A stretch of 64,000 nucleotides of DNA from Kitasatospora sp. NBC_00374 (GCF_041434935.1 NZ_CP107965.1:124001-188000); one strand, 5' to 3'. Counted from the stretch's first letter, positions 7,857-20,715 are shown. The notes: generated by a model not told the origin, from the letters alone. Translations and numbers: made by a program.

Positions 7857-8656
7857 CCCCCACCTCCCCGCCCGAGCCCCTCCCGCTCACCAGCGGCAGG
7901 CCGGTCGACCGGGACCTGGCCGACCGGACGATGCACGCCCTGCACCTGGCCGGTCTGCCCATAGCCCACGGCGGCCACGGGCCGGGCGTCCACCTCCGCC
8001 CGGCCCAACCACTTGACGACGACGACCGGTGCGACGGCCTGATCGCCCTCCACTGGATCCCCTCTCCGCGCCTGACCGCCGCGGCCGCCACCGAGCAGCA
8101 CCAGCAACCCGCCCACCGCGCACAACAGCTCGTCGTCAACGCCGTCCAGCACGCCCTGACCTCGATCCTCCCCGCCCTCGGTGCGGCCGCCGCGCAGTCC
8201 TTCACCCTGTGGGAGATCCGGGTCGGCCACGCCACCCCTCCCGCAGTCGAACTCGCCTCCCCGCCCCTCCCCCGCCCCACGGGCCCAGCGCCCGTCGCCC
8301 CTGGCATCCGACCCGAAATCACCGCCGCCGTCCGGCGCAGCGCCGCCCTCGCCGGCCTGCCCGTCGCCGACCGCCCCGGCGACCCCGGTATCCTCCTGCG
8401 CCCCTGCCCGCCCCTCGACGTCGAAGACGACACCACGGGCATCCCCGATCTCGGCTGGAACCCCTCCAGGCGCCTCACCGCCACCCCCGGCCGGGCCGCC
8501 TGGAACCTGCGCGAAGCCGTCGAAGACGCCATGCGCCCCACGCTCGCCACCGCCCTCGGCGCCTGCGGTCTCGAAGCGTGGTGGCGCAAGCCCGAGCACC
8601 TCCCCGCCCAGCTGCGCGCCTACGGGCCCAGCACCGCCCAGCCAATCCGACGCTGA
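7853..8656 (+). CDS. Hypothetical protein with internal duplication, 267 aa
   Basis: GTG at 7853 overlaps the preceding stop by four bases. The protein contains two tandem copies of a module of about 100 residues. Both copies contain an LAGLPxA element, a GxxLRPxxPLDxxDD element and a WxPSxRLTA element (around residues 25-75 and 165-215), each followed by a helix. The duplication suggests a pseudo-dimeric fold. No known family is recognised. It is the third gene of the coupled operon. Confidence 0.6.
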   Translation: MTPTSPPEPLPLTSGRPVDRDLADRTMHALHLAGLPIAHGGHGPGVHLRPAQPLDDDDRCDGLIALHWIPSPRLTAAAATEQHQQPAHRAQQLVVNAVQHALTSILPALGAAAAQSFTLWEIRVGHATPPAVELASPPLPRPTGPAPVAPGIRPEITAAVRRSAALAGLPVADRPGDPGILLRPCPPLDVEDDTTGIPDLGWNPSRRLTATPGRAAWNLREAVEDAMRPTLATALGACGLEAWWRKPEHLPAQLRAYGPSTAQPIRR

Positions 8657-8691
8657 ACCCTGACCCGGCCGCTGCCGAAAGGACGTTCCGA

Positions 8692-9939
8692 GTGGACCTG
8701 TTCGACATGGACGAAGCCGAACTCGCCGCGAGGCTGCAGGACGCCTTCGCCTCCATGACCCCCGAGCGCTCCCCCCGCGCGCAGGCCCTTCACCTGGCCG
8801 CTGCCCTGTCCGGGCGTGCCGCCGCCCGGGACAGGGACGGCCAGGCCTGGACGGTGCGCGTGGCCGACGACGGCACCGTCAACGCCACCGCCGCCGACGG
8901 CACCGTCGTCATGGGATGGGCGGCCGTCCACCAAGCCGTTCCCGAAGTCCTCGCCCCCTTCGAGACCGGAACCCTTCACCGCCCCCTCGTCTCCGGCGCC
9001 GGCAACGAGATGACGGTCGACGCCCGGACCAAGCCGACCTTCCCCTTCCCGGACGACGACGACCTCGAAGCAGCCTTCGACCACGACCCGCGGCACCTCG
9101 CAGACCTCACCGCCGCCATCGCGGACCTGCGCCGGCAATCGGAGGCGGCCAGCGTTCCCGACCGCGTCGAACAAGCCGCCGTCCAACTGCGGGCCGACGC
9201 TCCCCAGGTCCCGACCCTGGCCCTCAGAGAGCAAGAGCAGATGTGGTGCAACGCCGTCAGCTGCGGCTGGGTCCGCACCGACGCGATCGTGGAAGCCGCT
9301 GATCCCGTGTGGGGGATCATCAACCGATCCGGCTACGAGCGTTCCTCCTCCTGGATCCCGCGCGCCGCCACCGAACTCCTCGCCGAACCGCCCAGCGACC
9401 TGCCCGCGTTCCTGCGCCACCACCTGCTCAACAACGAAGGCCCCGTCGACCTGATCGCGATCGCCGGCCCCGAAGGCCCCGTCTACAACATCAACAGCGG
9501 CGGCGCGCACCGAACGCATCTGTTCCGCATCCTCGGCCTCCCCTGGCTGTTCGCCACCCAGACCGCCCTGATCACCCCCTGGGAGATGACCCGGAACATC
9601 AAGGAAGCCGACCACTGGCAAGGCCTGATCGACCACGGCCTCCTCCACGGCACCGTCAACCGCCGCACCTACGTCGCCACCCTGCACATCAGCCACTGCC
9701 CCGCCCCGTGGATGCTCGCCGGACCGCAGATCGCCGCGGCGTACAACACCGCCTACGAACGCGCCTACCCCGGAGCCCTCGGCCGCCTCGGCGTCCCGCC
9801 CCACGCCCTGACCGACGCGACCGCCTGGGAGGCGTGGCTGCTGACCCCCGCCGCCCAGGCCGCACCCCCAGCGCGCGGGCTCCGGAGGCTCCTGAACCTG
9901 CTGCCCCGAGCCGGCCGGGACGCCACCCCTCGGCCCTGA
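8692..9939 (+). CDS. Protein with probable sulfiredoxin/ParB-like domain, 415 aa
   Basis: GTG at 8692 lies about 11 bases after GAAAGGACG. The central part reads LIAIAGPEGPVYNINSGG, then AHRTHLFRILGLPWLFA (about residues 250-285). This resembles the dG-x-HR-x-x-A motif that defines ParB/sulfiredoxin-fold domains, here with GGAHRTH. The N-terminal 150 residues are helical. The function could be a nucleotide-dependent DNA-binding or regulatory switch. This is inferred from the motif only; catalytic competence is unknown. It is the last gene of the 6367-9939 operon. Confidence 0.55.
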   Translation: MDLFDMDEAELAARLQDAFASMTPERSPRAQALHLAAALSGRAAARDRDGQAWTVRVADDGTVNATAADGTVVMGWAAVHQAVPEVLAPFETGTLHRPLVSGAGNEMTVDARTKPTFPFPDDDDLEAAFDHDPRHLADLTAAIADLRRQSEAASVPDRVEQAAVQLRADAPQVPTLALREQEQMWCNAVSCGWVRTDAIVEAADPVWGIINRSGYERSSSWIPRAATELLAEPPSDLPAFLRHHLLNNEGPVDLIAIAGPEGPVYNINSGGAHRTHLFRILGLPWLFATQTALITPWEMTRNIKEADHWQGLIDHGLLHGTVNRRTYVATLHISHCPAPWMLAGPQIAAAYNTAYERAYPGALGRLGVPPHALTDATAWEAWLLTPAAQAAPPARGLRRLLNLLPRAGRDATPRP

Positions 9940-10009
9940 ACGGCACCCGGTAGCGGCGGACCGCCCCTTGCGCCGTCCACCAAGCCGGCAGGTTCGGCGT
10001 CGGGCACAC

Positions 10010-10262
10010 TGCGCAATCTCCCGAGGACAGGCCGCCGAACCCTGCGCACGGCCAACTCTCTGCGCAGACATTGCGCACCTGTGACCAGCGACGATGGGCA
10101 GGATCAGCCGCAGTGGGACCTCTTGCGCAATCCCTACGAGCTGTCTGCGCAGGCGCATCTCTGCGCATGATCATGCGCGGTCGACCATCTGCGCAGAGGG
10201 GGATTGCGCAGCGCGATCCCCCTCTGCGCAGACCGGGAACCTGCTGCCGCCCGGGCTGCGCA
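10010..10262. repeat. Cluster of eleven TGCGCA motifs in a convergent intergenic region
   Basis: TGCGCA occurs at 10010, 10043, 10061, 10072, 10124, 10146, 10162, 10190, 10205, 10225 and 10257, often as TTGCGCA or CTGCGCA. Chance would give about 0.1 copies here. The region (9940-10318) lies between the converging genes 8692-9939 and 10319-11053 and has no gene. Similar clusters are at 18606-18638, 21784-22058, 48084-48155, 49185-49356 and 53860-53882. They are likely binding sites for a plasmid-encoded protein. Confidence 0.75.
10188..10232. repeat. 17-bp perfect inverted repeat carrying TGCGCA in both arms
   Basis: The arms 10188-10204 and 10216-10232 are exact reverse complements with an 11-base spacer. 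Each arm contains TCTGCGCAGAGGGGG, and the spacer holds another TGCGCA. It could act as a terminator for the converging genes, as a protein-binding structure, or both. Confidence 0.65.
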
Positions 10263-10301
10263 CGACGAGCGGAGCCCGGACGGGGCACCCTTGCCTCAGA
10301 C

Positions 10302-10315
10302 TTTCGTCGACGAAA
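10302..10315. repeat. TTTCGTCGACGAAA palindrome, copy 1
   Basis: A 14-bp perfect palindrome within GACTTTCGTCGACGAAACC. It sits just downstream of the stop of the 10319-11053 gene. The same 19-bp sequence recurs at 23237-23255. Confidence 0.65.
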
Positions 10316-10318
10316 CCG

Positions 10319-11053
10319 CTACGCCGGCCAGTCCGCCATCGTGAGGTACTCGCCCGGACTCAGCGTGCTCTCCACCAGGTGCAGACGCCGGACGAGTTCC
10401 TCGACGACCCTCGCCAGCGCAACCTTCTCCTCCGCGGTCAGCGTCTTCGACCCCGGCCCGACCTTCCGCTCGTCACTGCGCGCCCCTTCCGTCCGAGCGC
10501 GCTTCATGTAGTCCGCGGAGACGTTGAGTCGCGCCGCCGCCTCCGTCTCGCTGCCCGCCCATTTGGCCAGGTGTGTCGCCAGCCAGTACGCCGCATCAAC
10601 CACGGGCCGGTTCCCGCTGCGAAGCGGCCGCAGGCACAGGGCGCGTGCTGCACCGGTTACTGACGTCTCCAGCCAATCCCAGCTCGGAGCTGGCGGGGAA
10701 GGGCGTTGCACCGCGACCGTGGCGTCAAACGCGGCCACCACGGCGTCGGCCGCCTGCACCTGCCCTGATCGGCCGGACACGACATCCGCCCCGAGGTAGG
10801 AGAACGTCACCAGCAGACGATCGTCAATCTCCAGCGACGCCGCCCAGGCGTTCAGGAGCGGCAGCACCGCCTCCCGGGCATCGTCCAGGTCCATCGGCGT
10901 CGGAGGCACCGCCACCAACCGCGACTCCGCCAGCTCGAACTTCCACCCGCTCACCTCGTAGGTGACGGGGAAGGCCCCCTCCAACCAGGACAGGGGGTGC
11001 TGATCGCTCCACGCCACCGCGTACCGCAACGCCCCGACTCGGTCGTACTGCAT
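10319..11053 (-). CDS. Hypothetical protein, 244 aa
   Basis: ATG at 11053 starts MQYDRVGALRYAVAWSDQHP. The N-terminal half is a mixed domain (PVTYEVSGWKFELAESRLVAV). The C-terminal half has a helix pair resembling a HTH (SETEAAARLNVSADYMKRAR, about residues 165-190) followed by helical sequence and a short end. DNA binding is possible but not shown. It is bracketed by two copies of the TTTCGTCGACGAAA palindrome (10302 and 11198), and the TGCGCA cluster lies just beyond its 3' end. Confidence 0.6.
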   Translation of the reverse strand: MQYDRVGALRYAVAWSDQHPLSWLEGAFPVTYEVSGWKFELAESRLVAVPPTPMDLDDAREAVLPLLNAWAASLEIDDRLLVTFSYLGADVVSGRSGQVQAADAVVAAFDATVAVQRPSPPAPSWDWLETSVTGAARALCLRPLRSGNRPVVDAAYWLATHLAKWAGSETEAAARLNVSADYMKRARTEGARSDERKVGPGSKTLTAEEKVALARVVEELVRRLHLVESTLSPGEYLTMADWPA

Positions 11054-11197
11054 GGCCTCAGTGTCGCCGGACGCTAGGACGGCGGCGACTCGGCGAACCC
11101 GCTGCCCAGACCAGACACGGGAACGGCCCTCCTGACTCTGGCCGGCCGTGCGGCCTCGCGCAGAAGGCGGGAGGGGGGGACTGACGGGCTTTCGGTG

Positions 11198-11213
11198 CTT
11201 TCGTCGACGAAAG
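11198..11213. repeat. CTTTCGTCGACGAAAG palindrome, copy 2
   Basis: A 16-bp perfect palindrome in the divergent intergenic region between the genes starting at 11053 (leftward) and 11313 (rightward). It is well placed to be an operator for both. Apart from it, 11054-11312 shows only the ribosome site of the 11313 gene. Confidence 0.65.
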
Positions 11214-11312
11214 TCCGCACCTGAACCCGTGCATTTCTGAGCGGTGCGGCGCGCACCCATGCCATCCTGATCGGTTCGCCTCTAGAAGAAGCAGGCCCAG
11301 GAAGGGCATGGA

Positions 11313-12131
11313 ATGACGACCTCCATCAAGCACGAAACCTGGCCCACCGCCACGGTCATCGCGGTCGCGGACGTTCTCGCCGATACGAGCGACGGGCTGA
11401 CCGGCAGTGAGATCGGGCAGTTGCTGACCCAGATCGGCATCGCGGACGTCGAGGCTTCGAGTAAGCGCAAGCGGTTGGCTCAGGCGCTGCTTGTCCGGCA
11501 GGGCCGCGACCAGGCGTCCAACTGCGTGATCAAGTTCATCACCGAGGCCATGGCTCCGGTCCGCTACCGGCAGCGCCCGGACGTGTTCTCCCGGCGTCGC
11601 GACGACCTGAACGAGGTACTGGTCCATGTCGGCTTGCGCGTCAACGACGAAGGCAAGGTGGCGAGGGGGCCGGCTGCGAGCACGCTCGATCAGGCTGCTC
11701 AGCACGCCAACTCACTGCGGGCGGAACTTCGTCGCCGTGGAACCCACCCGGAAGTGCTGGCGTACTGCACCAGGGAGATCCTGACCAAGAACGCCTTTCA
11801 CGCCAGCTTGGAAGCCACCAAGTCGGTCTTCGACCGTCTCCGGCGGATGACCGGCGAGCAGCGGGACGGCTCTCCTTTGGTCGACGCCGTGCTCATGCCG
11901 GGTCTGGCCGGCACGCCTCGTGTCGCGATCAACACCGGAACGACGAAGACGGAGGAAGGCGAGCAGAAGGGGTTCGCGGCGTTGATCAAGGGGCTGGGCA
12001 GCATGTACCGCAACCCGACGGCTCACGATCCGCGCCTTCACCGGCCCGTCAGCGACGACGAATTGCTGGAGTTGCTGACCACCCTGTCGATGGTTCACCG
12101 CCGGCTGGATGCCGCGCGCGTGAATCCCTGA
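11313..12131 (+). CDS. TIGR02391 (Ymh) family protein, 272 aa
   Basis: ATG at 11313 follows AGGAAGGG. The N-terminal third looks like a winged-helix or helical domain (SDGLTGSEIGQLLTQIGIAD). The C-terminal half carries the Ymh signature: a helix near ASLEATKSVFDRLRR, an LVDAVL segment, and GLGSMYRNPTAHDP (about residues 226-240). This family occurs in restriction-modification, abortive-infection and mobile-element contexts, and its RNPxAH motif resembles HEPN-type active sites. A defence or toxin role is therefore an inference. It is flanked by palindrome copies 2 and 3. Confidence 0.75.
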   Translation: MTTSIKHETWPTATVIAVADVLADTSDGLTGSEIGQLLTQIGIADVEASSKRKRLAQALLVRQGRDQASNCVIKFITEAMAPVRYRQRPDVFSRRRDDLNEVLVHVGLRVNDEGKVARGPAASTLDQAAQHANSLRAELRRRGTHPEVLAYCTREILTKNAFHASLEATKSVFDRLRRMTGEQRDGSPLVDAVLMPGLAGTPRVAINTGTTKTEEGEQKGFAALIKGLGSMYRNPTAHDPRLHRPVSDDELLELLTTLSMVHRRLDAARVNP

Positions 12132-12174
12132 CCTTGGCGGCTGGCGTGTCTTGCTCGTCTTCACTGCCCGGTGG

Positions 12175-12190
12175 GTTTCGTCGACGAAAC
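12175..12190. repeat. GTTTCGTCGACGAAAC palindrome, copy 3
   Basis: A 16-bp perfect palindrome in the convergent gap between the genes ending at 12131 and 12279. Its layout (GTTTC...GAAAC) resembles the chromosomal parS GTTTCACGTGAAAC, with CGTCGACG in the centre. Nothing else is seen in 12132-12278. Confidence 0.65.
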
Positions 12191-12278
12191 TCAGGGCTGC
12201 CCCGCGAGACGATCGCCAGCCGCTCACGCGGGCATCAAAGGGGCAGGCGGTCAGGGAAGAGGACAGTGGACAACTGGG

Positions 12279-12983
12279 TCAACCGAGCTCGCTCGGGAGG
12301 CAGGTGTCGATCTTCCGTGAGTGGGGGTTCCAGACCCAGATCTCCTGTGCCTCCCGCCAGAGTCTGGGCAACTCGGTCTGTTCTTCGCAGAAGGTAGTGG
12401 CGGGCCCGGGATGCTGCTGGCCGGTGGTGTAGTCGATCCACACGCCGCTGCCGACAGGGGTTGGTCGCCAAGCCGGATCTCCGACCAGGATCGCCTGCAG
12501 GGTGGTCGTCTTCTGGAAGCTGATCGCCGGATAGTACTCGTTCGTCTTCGGGTTTCTCGGCATGGGGAGTCGCCACTCACGTTCGTGTGACCAGTCCTCG
12601 AACCGGCCGTTGGTCCCGAACGGGACGACCCAGTGATGCAGGTCCGGTGGGAACTCGTTCCGGACGTGGTCAGGCAGATAGGCGACTGCTCCGCCGCCGG
12701 CGGCCACGAACTCTGAGCGCGAGATCACTATGCCCCACGGCGGGAATCCAAGATCGGCGATGAGGTGGGCCATGTGATTCGGCGGGCTCTCGGAGAAGCA
12801 GACGGCAGGCCGCTCATTGCCGAACGGCGCGAACGCTTTGAGCCGTGCACTTCCGAGGATGTTGTCCAGGCGCTGTGGAGGCTTCATAGCGCGGATTTCC
12901 TCAGGCACCGATGGTGTGGGTTGCCGTCCCATTGGGCGGCCAGTGAAATGGATCAGATGGTCACTCTGGGCCGGTCCGGCCAT
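12279..12983 (-). CDS. Unknown protein, possible ADP-ribosyltransferase-like or DUF2971-like toxin, 234 aa
   Basis: The ATG at 12983 (MAGPAQSDHLIHFTGR) follows GAGGCGGCAG; a GTG at 13085 would add 34 residues. An early HFTGR, a following LDNILGSARLKAF helix, AVCFSESP, GIVISRSEF, and a late EREWRLP are arranged like H-T, C-F-S-E and E-R-E-W-R elements. These occur in ADP-ribosyltransferase-fold and DUF2971/Abi-type proteins. The assignment is tentative. It is convergent with the TIGR02391 gene and has a palindrome at its 3' side; a degenerate copy lies upstream at 13136. Confidence 0.5.
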   Translation of the reverse strand: MAGPAQSDHLIHFTGRPMGRQPTPSVPEEIRAMKPPQRLDNILGSARLKAFAPFGNERPAVCFSESPPNHMAHLIADLGFPPWGIVISRSEFVAAGGGAVAYLPDHVRNEFPPDLHHWVVPFGTNGRFEDWSHEREWRLPMPRNPKTNEYYPAISFQKTTTLQAILVGDPAWRPTPVGSGVWIDYTTGQQHPGPATTFCEEQTELPRLWREAQEIWVWNPHSRKIDTCLPSELG

Positions 12984-13135
12984 ATTGAGCTGCCGCCTCG
13001 TAGCCACGGTCCCCCAATCAGCACCGCCTCGACGGCGGATCTCTGCGAGACAGCATGCCAGGCCCCGGCTTCCCGGTGAGGACACCGCCCGTCGCGATTG
13101 AAGGCGCGGTCTGCTCGCCCTACCGCCCAGCGGAT

Positions 13136-13152
13136 GTCGACGACGAAAGTCC
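13136..13152. repeat. Degenerate copy of the TTTCGTCGACGAAA palindrome
   Basis: GTCGACGACGAAAGTCC shares GACGAAAGTCC with copy 2, but its left half is shifted. It lies about 150 bases upstream of the 12983 start and beyond the 3' end of the SWIM gene. The gap 13086-13161 contains nothing else. Confidence 0.35.
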
Positions 13153-13161
13153 TCGGCCGGA

Positions 13162-14465
13162 CTACCTGGGGGCGGCCAGCCGCGCCGTCCTCGCTGCCCG
13201 GAACGCGGTCGCCGGCTCGGCGCTGGCTCCGGCGACCGGCTGCCAGCTGCCCCCGTGGATGGCCACGAACGGGTGCCACCTGCCGTCGTGGCCCAGGCGC
13301 ACCTGCGCGCCGCCCGCTGTCAGGGCATTCCCCTCGGCGGTCAGCGACCCCCGTGCGGTGGGCTGCGCGGCCGTGATGGCTGCCGCGGCCGCCGCGACCG
13401 ATTCCGGGTCGGCCTCGGCAAGGGAGTCCGCTGCCTGGACGCCGGCCGGACCGCCGTGCCGGTGGGCGACCACCAGGCGCCGGACCTCTGCGGGCGTCCG
13501 CCCCAGGCGTTCGGCGACGTCGTCCGCCAGCCTGGCCCCCTGCGGGGTGGCCAGGTGGCGGATCGCGTCGGTCAGCGGAGTGAGTCCCACCTCGATCGTT
13601 CGGCTGCTCAGTGCGGCGCGGGCGCGGGCGGCGGCGTCCGCCACGATGGTGTCCAGTGCGGGGCTCACCCCCGGCACTGGCGGCGGAAGGACGGGCGCGG
13701 TCGGGAGGGCGGCTTCGTACCCGCCTGTCGGGGCCGGCTGCCATTGCTGGAACAGCAGGGCGGCCGGGACGCTGCCCGGCGGCGGCACCATCTCGGGCTC
13801 CCGTGTCGTCCCCGAAGACGGATGCGGCACCAGTTTGTCGGCGGCCGTGGGGGCCGGCGCCGCCACGGCGGGACGGGGGCGGGGCGCACCAGCGGACAGG
13901 CGGGCGGTGCGGACCTTCGCCTGCAGGCGCCCCTGGGAGCAGCCGCGCAGCGTGAGCAGCGCGGCGGGCTGCTGGCGGATGCGGGAGGCGAGGGCGTGGG
14001 CGAGGACGGCGGCGTGCTGGCAGAAGAAGCCGCCCGGGCCGGCGGCCGCCGCCGGGTGGGCGGTGCAGTCGAAGGAGAACTCGGTGGGCAGGAGCGGGTG
14101 ACCGGCCGTGTGCTTGGGCTCCAGCAGGCCGAGGTGGACTCGGCCGGTCTGGACGGCGCCCAGGATGCCGGGGTGGGCGGGAAGGGCGGCGGCGACCTCG
14201 TCCCACTGGGTCTCGGTCAGCGCGCCGACGACGATGGTGGTGCGGGCCTTGGGCGCACCGGGCAGGGTCACCGAGCACAGCAGCTGCCCCGGTCGGGAGG
14301 TGTCGAGCTGGCCGGTGTAGGCGGTGTGGGGCATCTTCCGGGTGGCCTCCAGCCGCGTGCGGTGGCTGCCCACCGCGGCGGCGACGGCGCCGAGGAACGC
14401 CTCCGCCCACAACGGGCCTACCCCGGCCTGAGAGGGGGCATCGGCCAAGGGCGGGGTGGCGGTCA

Positions 14466-14466
<1 letters not shown>
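13162..14466 (-). CDS. SWIM zinc-finger protein partnered with SNF2 ATPase, 434 aa
   Basis: ATG at 14466 overlaps the stop of the upstream SNF2 gene (TGATG), so the two are translationally coupled. Residues about 132-152 read FDCTAHP...FFCQHAAVLAHAL, a CxH-x(n)-CxH arrangement typical of SWIM zinc fingers. In bacteria such proteins are commonly encoded beside SNF2 helicases. A Pro/Ala-rich linker (about 195-265) separates this from a C-terminal helical region and a small domain with LGHDGRWHPFVAIHGG. It probably provides DNA or protein recognition for the SNF2 partner. Confidence 0.75.
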
Positions 14467-18428
<3,962 letters not shown>

Positions 18429-18605
18429 ATCAGACTCCAGCGTTTGGGACAGGGGCACGGGCATTCTCCCGAACGGGAGCGACAGCCCGGTGCAATGCCG
18501 CGCTGTTCGCCACGGAGGCAGTGACGGAGCTGTTCCGCGACCGCCTTCGACCGGTCGAACCGGACCGCCCGTCAGACGGGAGGACTTGTCGATCAGGCCC
18601 CTGCC

Positions 18606-18638
18606 TGCGCAATGATCGGCGCCCATTGTCATTGCGCA
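18606..18638. promoter_or_regulatory. Inverted pair of TGCGCAAT motifs upstream of the SNF2 gene
   Basis: TGCGCAAT begins at 18606 and ATTGCGCA ends at 18638, forming an inverted pair in the divergent region between the SNF2 gene and parA (18429-18946). The motif is the same as in the clusters at 10010-10262 and 21784-22058. It is probably an operator of the SNF2 operon. The rest of the gap contains the parS-like palindrome at 18826 and no gene. Confidence 0.5.
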
Positions 18639-18825
18639 AGCGGGCGTCGTGCGCCGAGGCGATTGCGCTGCCCAAGCCCTCCATGCTCGGCGGCCGTTCC
18701 AACCATCGTCAGCCAGCCGACAGGAAGTCCTACGAGGGCCACCCGGCGGGGCGGGGTTCGACCCGCCGCGGAGCTATTCCGTACCGGTGAGCGCGGGGCA
18801 GGTACCACCTGGCAGCGGGGGTCGG

Positions 18826-18857
18826 ACCCGAGTCACCCAAATTTGGGTGACTCGGGT
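18826..18857. promoter_or_regulatory. parS-like palindrome 1 (32-bp perfect palindrome)
   Basis: The core GTCACCCAAATTTGGGTGAC (18832-18851) is extended by matching flanks to a perfect 32-bp palindrome. It is the longest of four copies clustered around parA and the parB-like gene. It lies 90 bases upstream of parA, where it could serve as both partition site and operator. Confidence 0.7.
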
Positions 18858-18946
18858 GGCCTCAAATCTGGACGGAAAGGTCGAAAAGCCAAAGAATCTT
18901 CGGCCCGGCCACAAGGCTCGGCAGGCCTCGCCGCTACTGTCATCCC

Positions 18947-19609
18947 ATGCTCATCGCCAACGTCTCCCCCAGAACCGGCGGCAAGACAACCGATTCGGGA
19001 CTCCTCGCGCGCGCTCTCAGGACGACAAAGTCGAAGACGGCCCCCAATGGGCGGTTGGTCAAAGGCTTCGACGCCGATCACTCCAAGCAGTTCTGGCAGT
19101 GGGCGCAGACCGCCGAGTTCGACTTCCCTGTTGACGCCCTGGCCTCCGCGCGGTTCCACCGTGAGTACGAGCTGGCCAGCGATGTGATCGGGGTCGTTGA
19201 CTGCGGCCACACCGAGAACCACCCCGACATCACCGACTCGGTGCTCCGCGTGGCAGATCTTGTCATCCTGCACATGGCGCCCACGTCAGGCGACTTCGAG
19301 CGGATCGTCGAGCCGGTCGACAAGACCACCATCGCGGACATGATCAAGCGGTGCGCTCCGCTTCGGGAAGACGGAACACCCCCGCCGGCAGTCGTCCTCA
19401 TGAACCGGACCGTCGCCAACGCCTCCTCGGTCAAGAACTACCGCAAGGAGATGACGGCCGAGGGCTGGGACGTCCTCACGGCCACCATCCCGAGGAACGA
19501 GAAGCTGGCGCAGGCCATCGGATTCCCCCTGCCGGAGCGTATGACTGGGCCCTTCGCGGGGTTCGAGGCGGTCGTGCTGGAGCTGGAGCAGAGGGGAATC
19601 CTGTCGTGA
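18947..19609 (+). CDS. parA: ParA-family partition ATPase, 220 aa
   Basis: ATG at 18947. The N-terminus MLIANVSPRTGGKTTDSG is a ParA-type P-loop, although the signature lysine of the deviant Walker A motif (KGGxGK) is replaced by PRTGGK. GVVDCGHTENHPD near residues 82-94 supplies the Walker A'/B aspartate region. At 220 residues it is a short, DNA-regulatory-domain-free ParA of the kind found on actinomycete plasmids. Its stop overlaps the parB-like GTG (GTGA). It should work with that protein and the surrounding palindromes in plasmid segregation. Confidence 0.8.
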   Translation: MLIANVSPRTGGKTTDSGLLARALRTTKSKTAPNGRLVKGFDADHSKQFWQWAQTAEFDFPVDALASARFHREYELASDVIGVVDCGHTENHPDITDSVLRVADLVILHMAPTSGDFERIVEPVDKTTIADMIKRCAPLREDGTPPPAVVLMNRTVANASSVKNYRKEMTAEGWDVLTATIPRNEKLAQAIGFPLPERMTGPFAGFEAVVLELEQRGILS

Positions 19610-20709
19610 GCCACACGCAGAACATGGAAAAGCGTGCCCGGGAGCGCGAGCAGCGTCGACGCCAGCAGGCAGCGGACGCAGAGCGCGCCAAGGAGCAGGC
19701 CGCCGCGACCAGCACCCCCGACGCGCCGACGGGCCAAGGCGGAACAGGCGACCTGGTCGTCCCCGCACAGGCCGACGCCGATCACCGGGTGGAGCGCCCA
19801 AGCCGGCCTCAGCCGCTCACCCCCGATCTGATCCCCGAACCCCGGCGGGTCGAAGCAACGGGCGATCTGAGCCCGCTGGAGCTGCACGACCTGGCGTTGT
19901 GTGAGCGAGCCTTCGATCACGCCTCCGAGGCCCAGTGGATGAAGGGCAAGGCCGCCCACGCCATCAGGGAAGGGCGGCTGTACCGTGCCGGTGGCCGAAC
20001 CTGGGCCGAGTACTGCGTGACCGAGATTGGCGAGTCGGAGACGGACGTCAACCGGCAGATCCTGGAATGGCCACTGGCCGCCGCGATCAGCGCCGCCTAC
20101 ACCACGAAGCGGGCGGTCCCGGCCTCCCATGTGCGGGCGCTCCTACCGCTGACCAAGACGGCTGACGAGAACGCCATCGCGGACGCCTACGCCAAGCTCC
20201 GCGCCTTCGCCGACACGAACCAACAGCGGGTCACCGCCGCGGCTCTCACATCCATGGTGGAGCGATTCTCGAAGGCAGCGGATCCACTGCCGGTAGCCCA
20301 GTTCGGTGCAGCGATCCGAGCGATCGAGCCGACGCGACCGACGCAAGCGGCAACGCCGGCTGCTGCTTCGGCAACGCCGGATCACCCAAATTTGGGTGAC
20401 ATGCCGACGCCTGCCCCGGCTGTCGGCTCTCCGGAACCCGCCAACACAGCGGCCGCCGGCTCGGGTGAGAACCTGGCTGGCGGCGCCGCCCCCGCAGGGG
20501 ACCGGCCGGATCTACCAACCGCCGCACCCGATCAGGAGACGATCGAGGGCGAAATCGTCGACGACGAACGCGCCGCAGCTCTCTTGGCGTCGTTGCAGGC
20601 GGCCTCCACCACGATCAACGAGGACCTCCACACAGCGACACCCGCCACTCTGAAGGCGATCGCCGAAGCTGCCCGGCACATCGCCGAGAGGGCTGAGGCC
20701 CTCCTCTGA
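19606..20709 (+). CDS. ParB-like centromere-binding partner of ParA, 367 aa
   Basis: GTG at 19606 overlaps the parA stop. The N-terminus is a charged coiled region (KRAREREQRRRQQAADAERA). The middle (residues about 85-215) is a helical domain with HTH-like segments (TWAEYCVTEIGESETDVNRQ), followed by a disordered Ala/Pro-rich linker and a C-terminal helix. No ParB-N (GERR) motif is visible, so it is a non-canonical ParB. One palindrome copy (20382-20399) lies inside its coding sequence and encodes HPNLG. Role by position: centromere binding and autoregulation. Confidence 0.7.
   Translation: MSHTQNMEKRAREREQRRRQQAADAERAKEQAAATSTPDAPTGQGGTGDLVVPAQADADHRVERPSRPQPLTPDLIPEPRRVEATGDLSPLELHDLALCERAFDHASEAQWMKGKAAHAIREGRLYRAGGRTWAEYCVTEIGESETDVNRQILEWPLAAAISAAYTTKRAVPASHVRALLPLTKTADENAIADAYAKLRAFADTNQQRVTAAALTSMVERFSKAADPLPVAQFGAAIRAIEPTRPTQAATPAAASATPDHPNLGDMPTPAPAVGSPEPANTAAAGSGENLAGGAAPAGDRPDLPTAAPDQETIEGEIVDDERAAALLASLQAASTTINEDLHTATPATLKAIAEAARHIAERAEALL
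20382..20399. promoter_or_regulatory. parS-like palindrome 2, within the parB-like gene
   Basis: TCACCCAAATTTGGGTGA, an 18-bp perfect palindrome identical to the core of copies 1 and 4, lies in the coding region for the disordered linker, where protein constraint is low. Confidence 0.7.
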
Positions 20710-20715
20710 TCCGAC

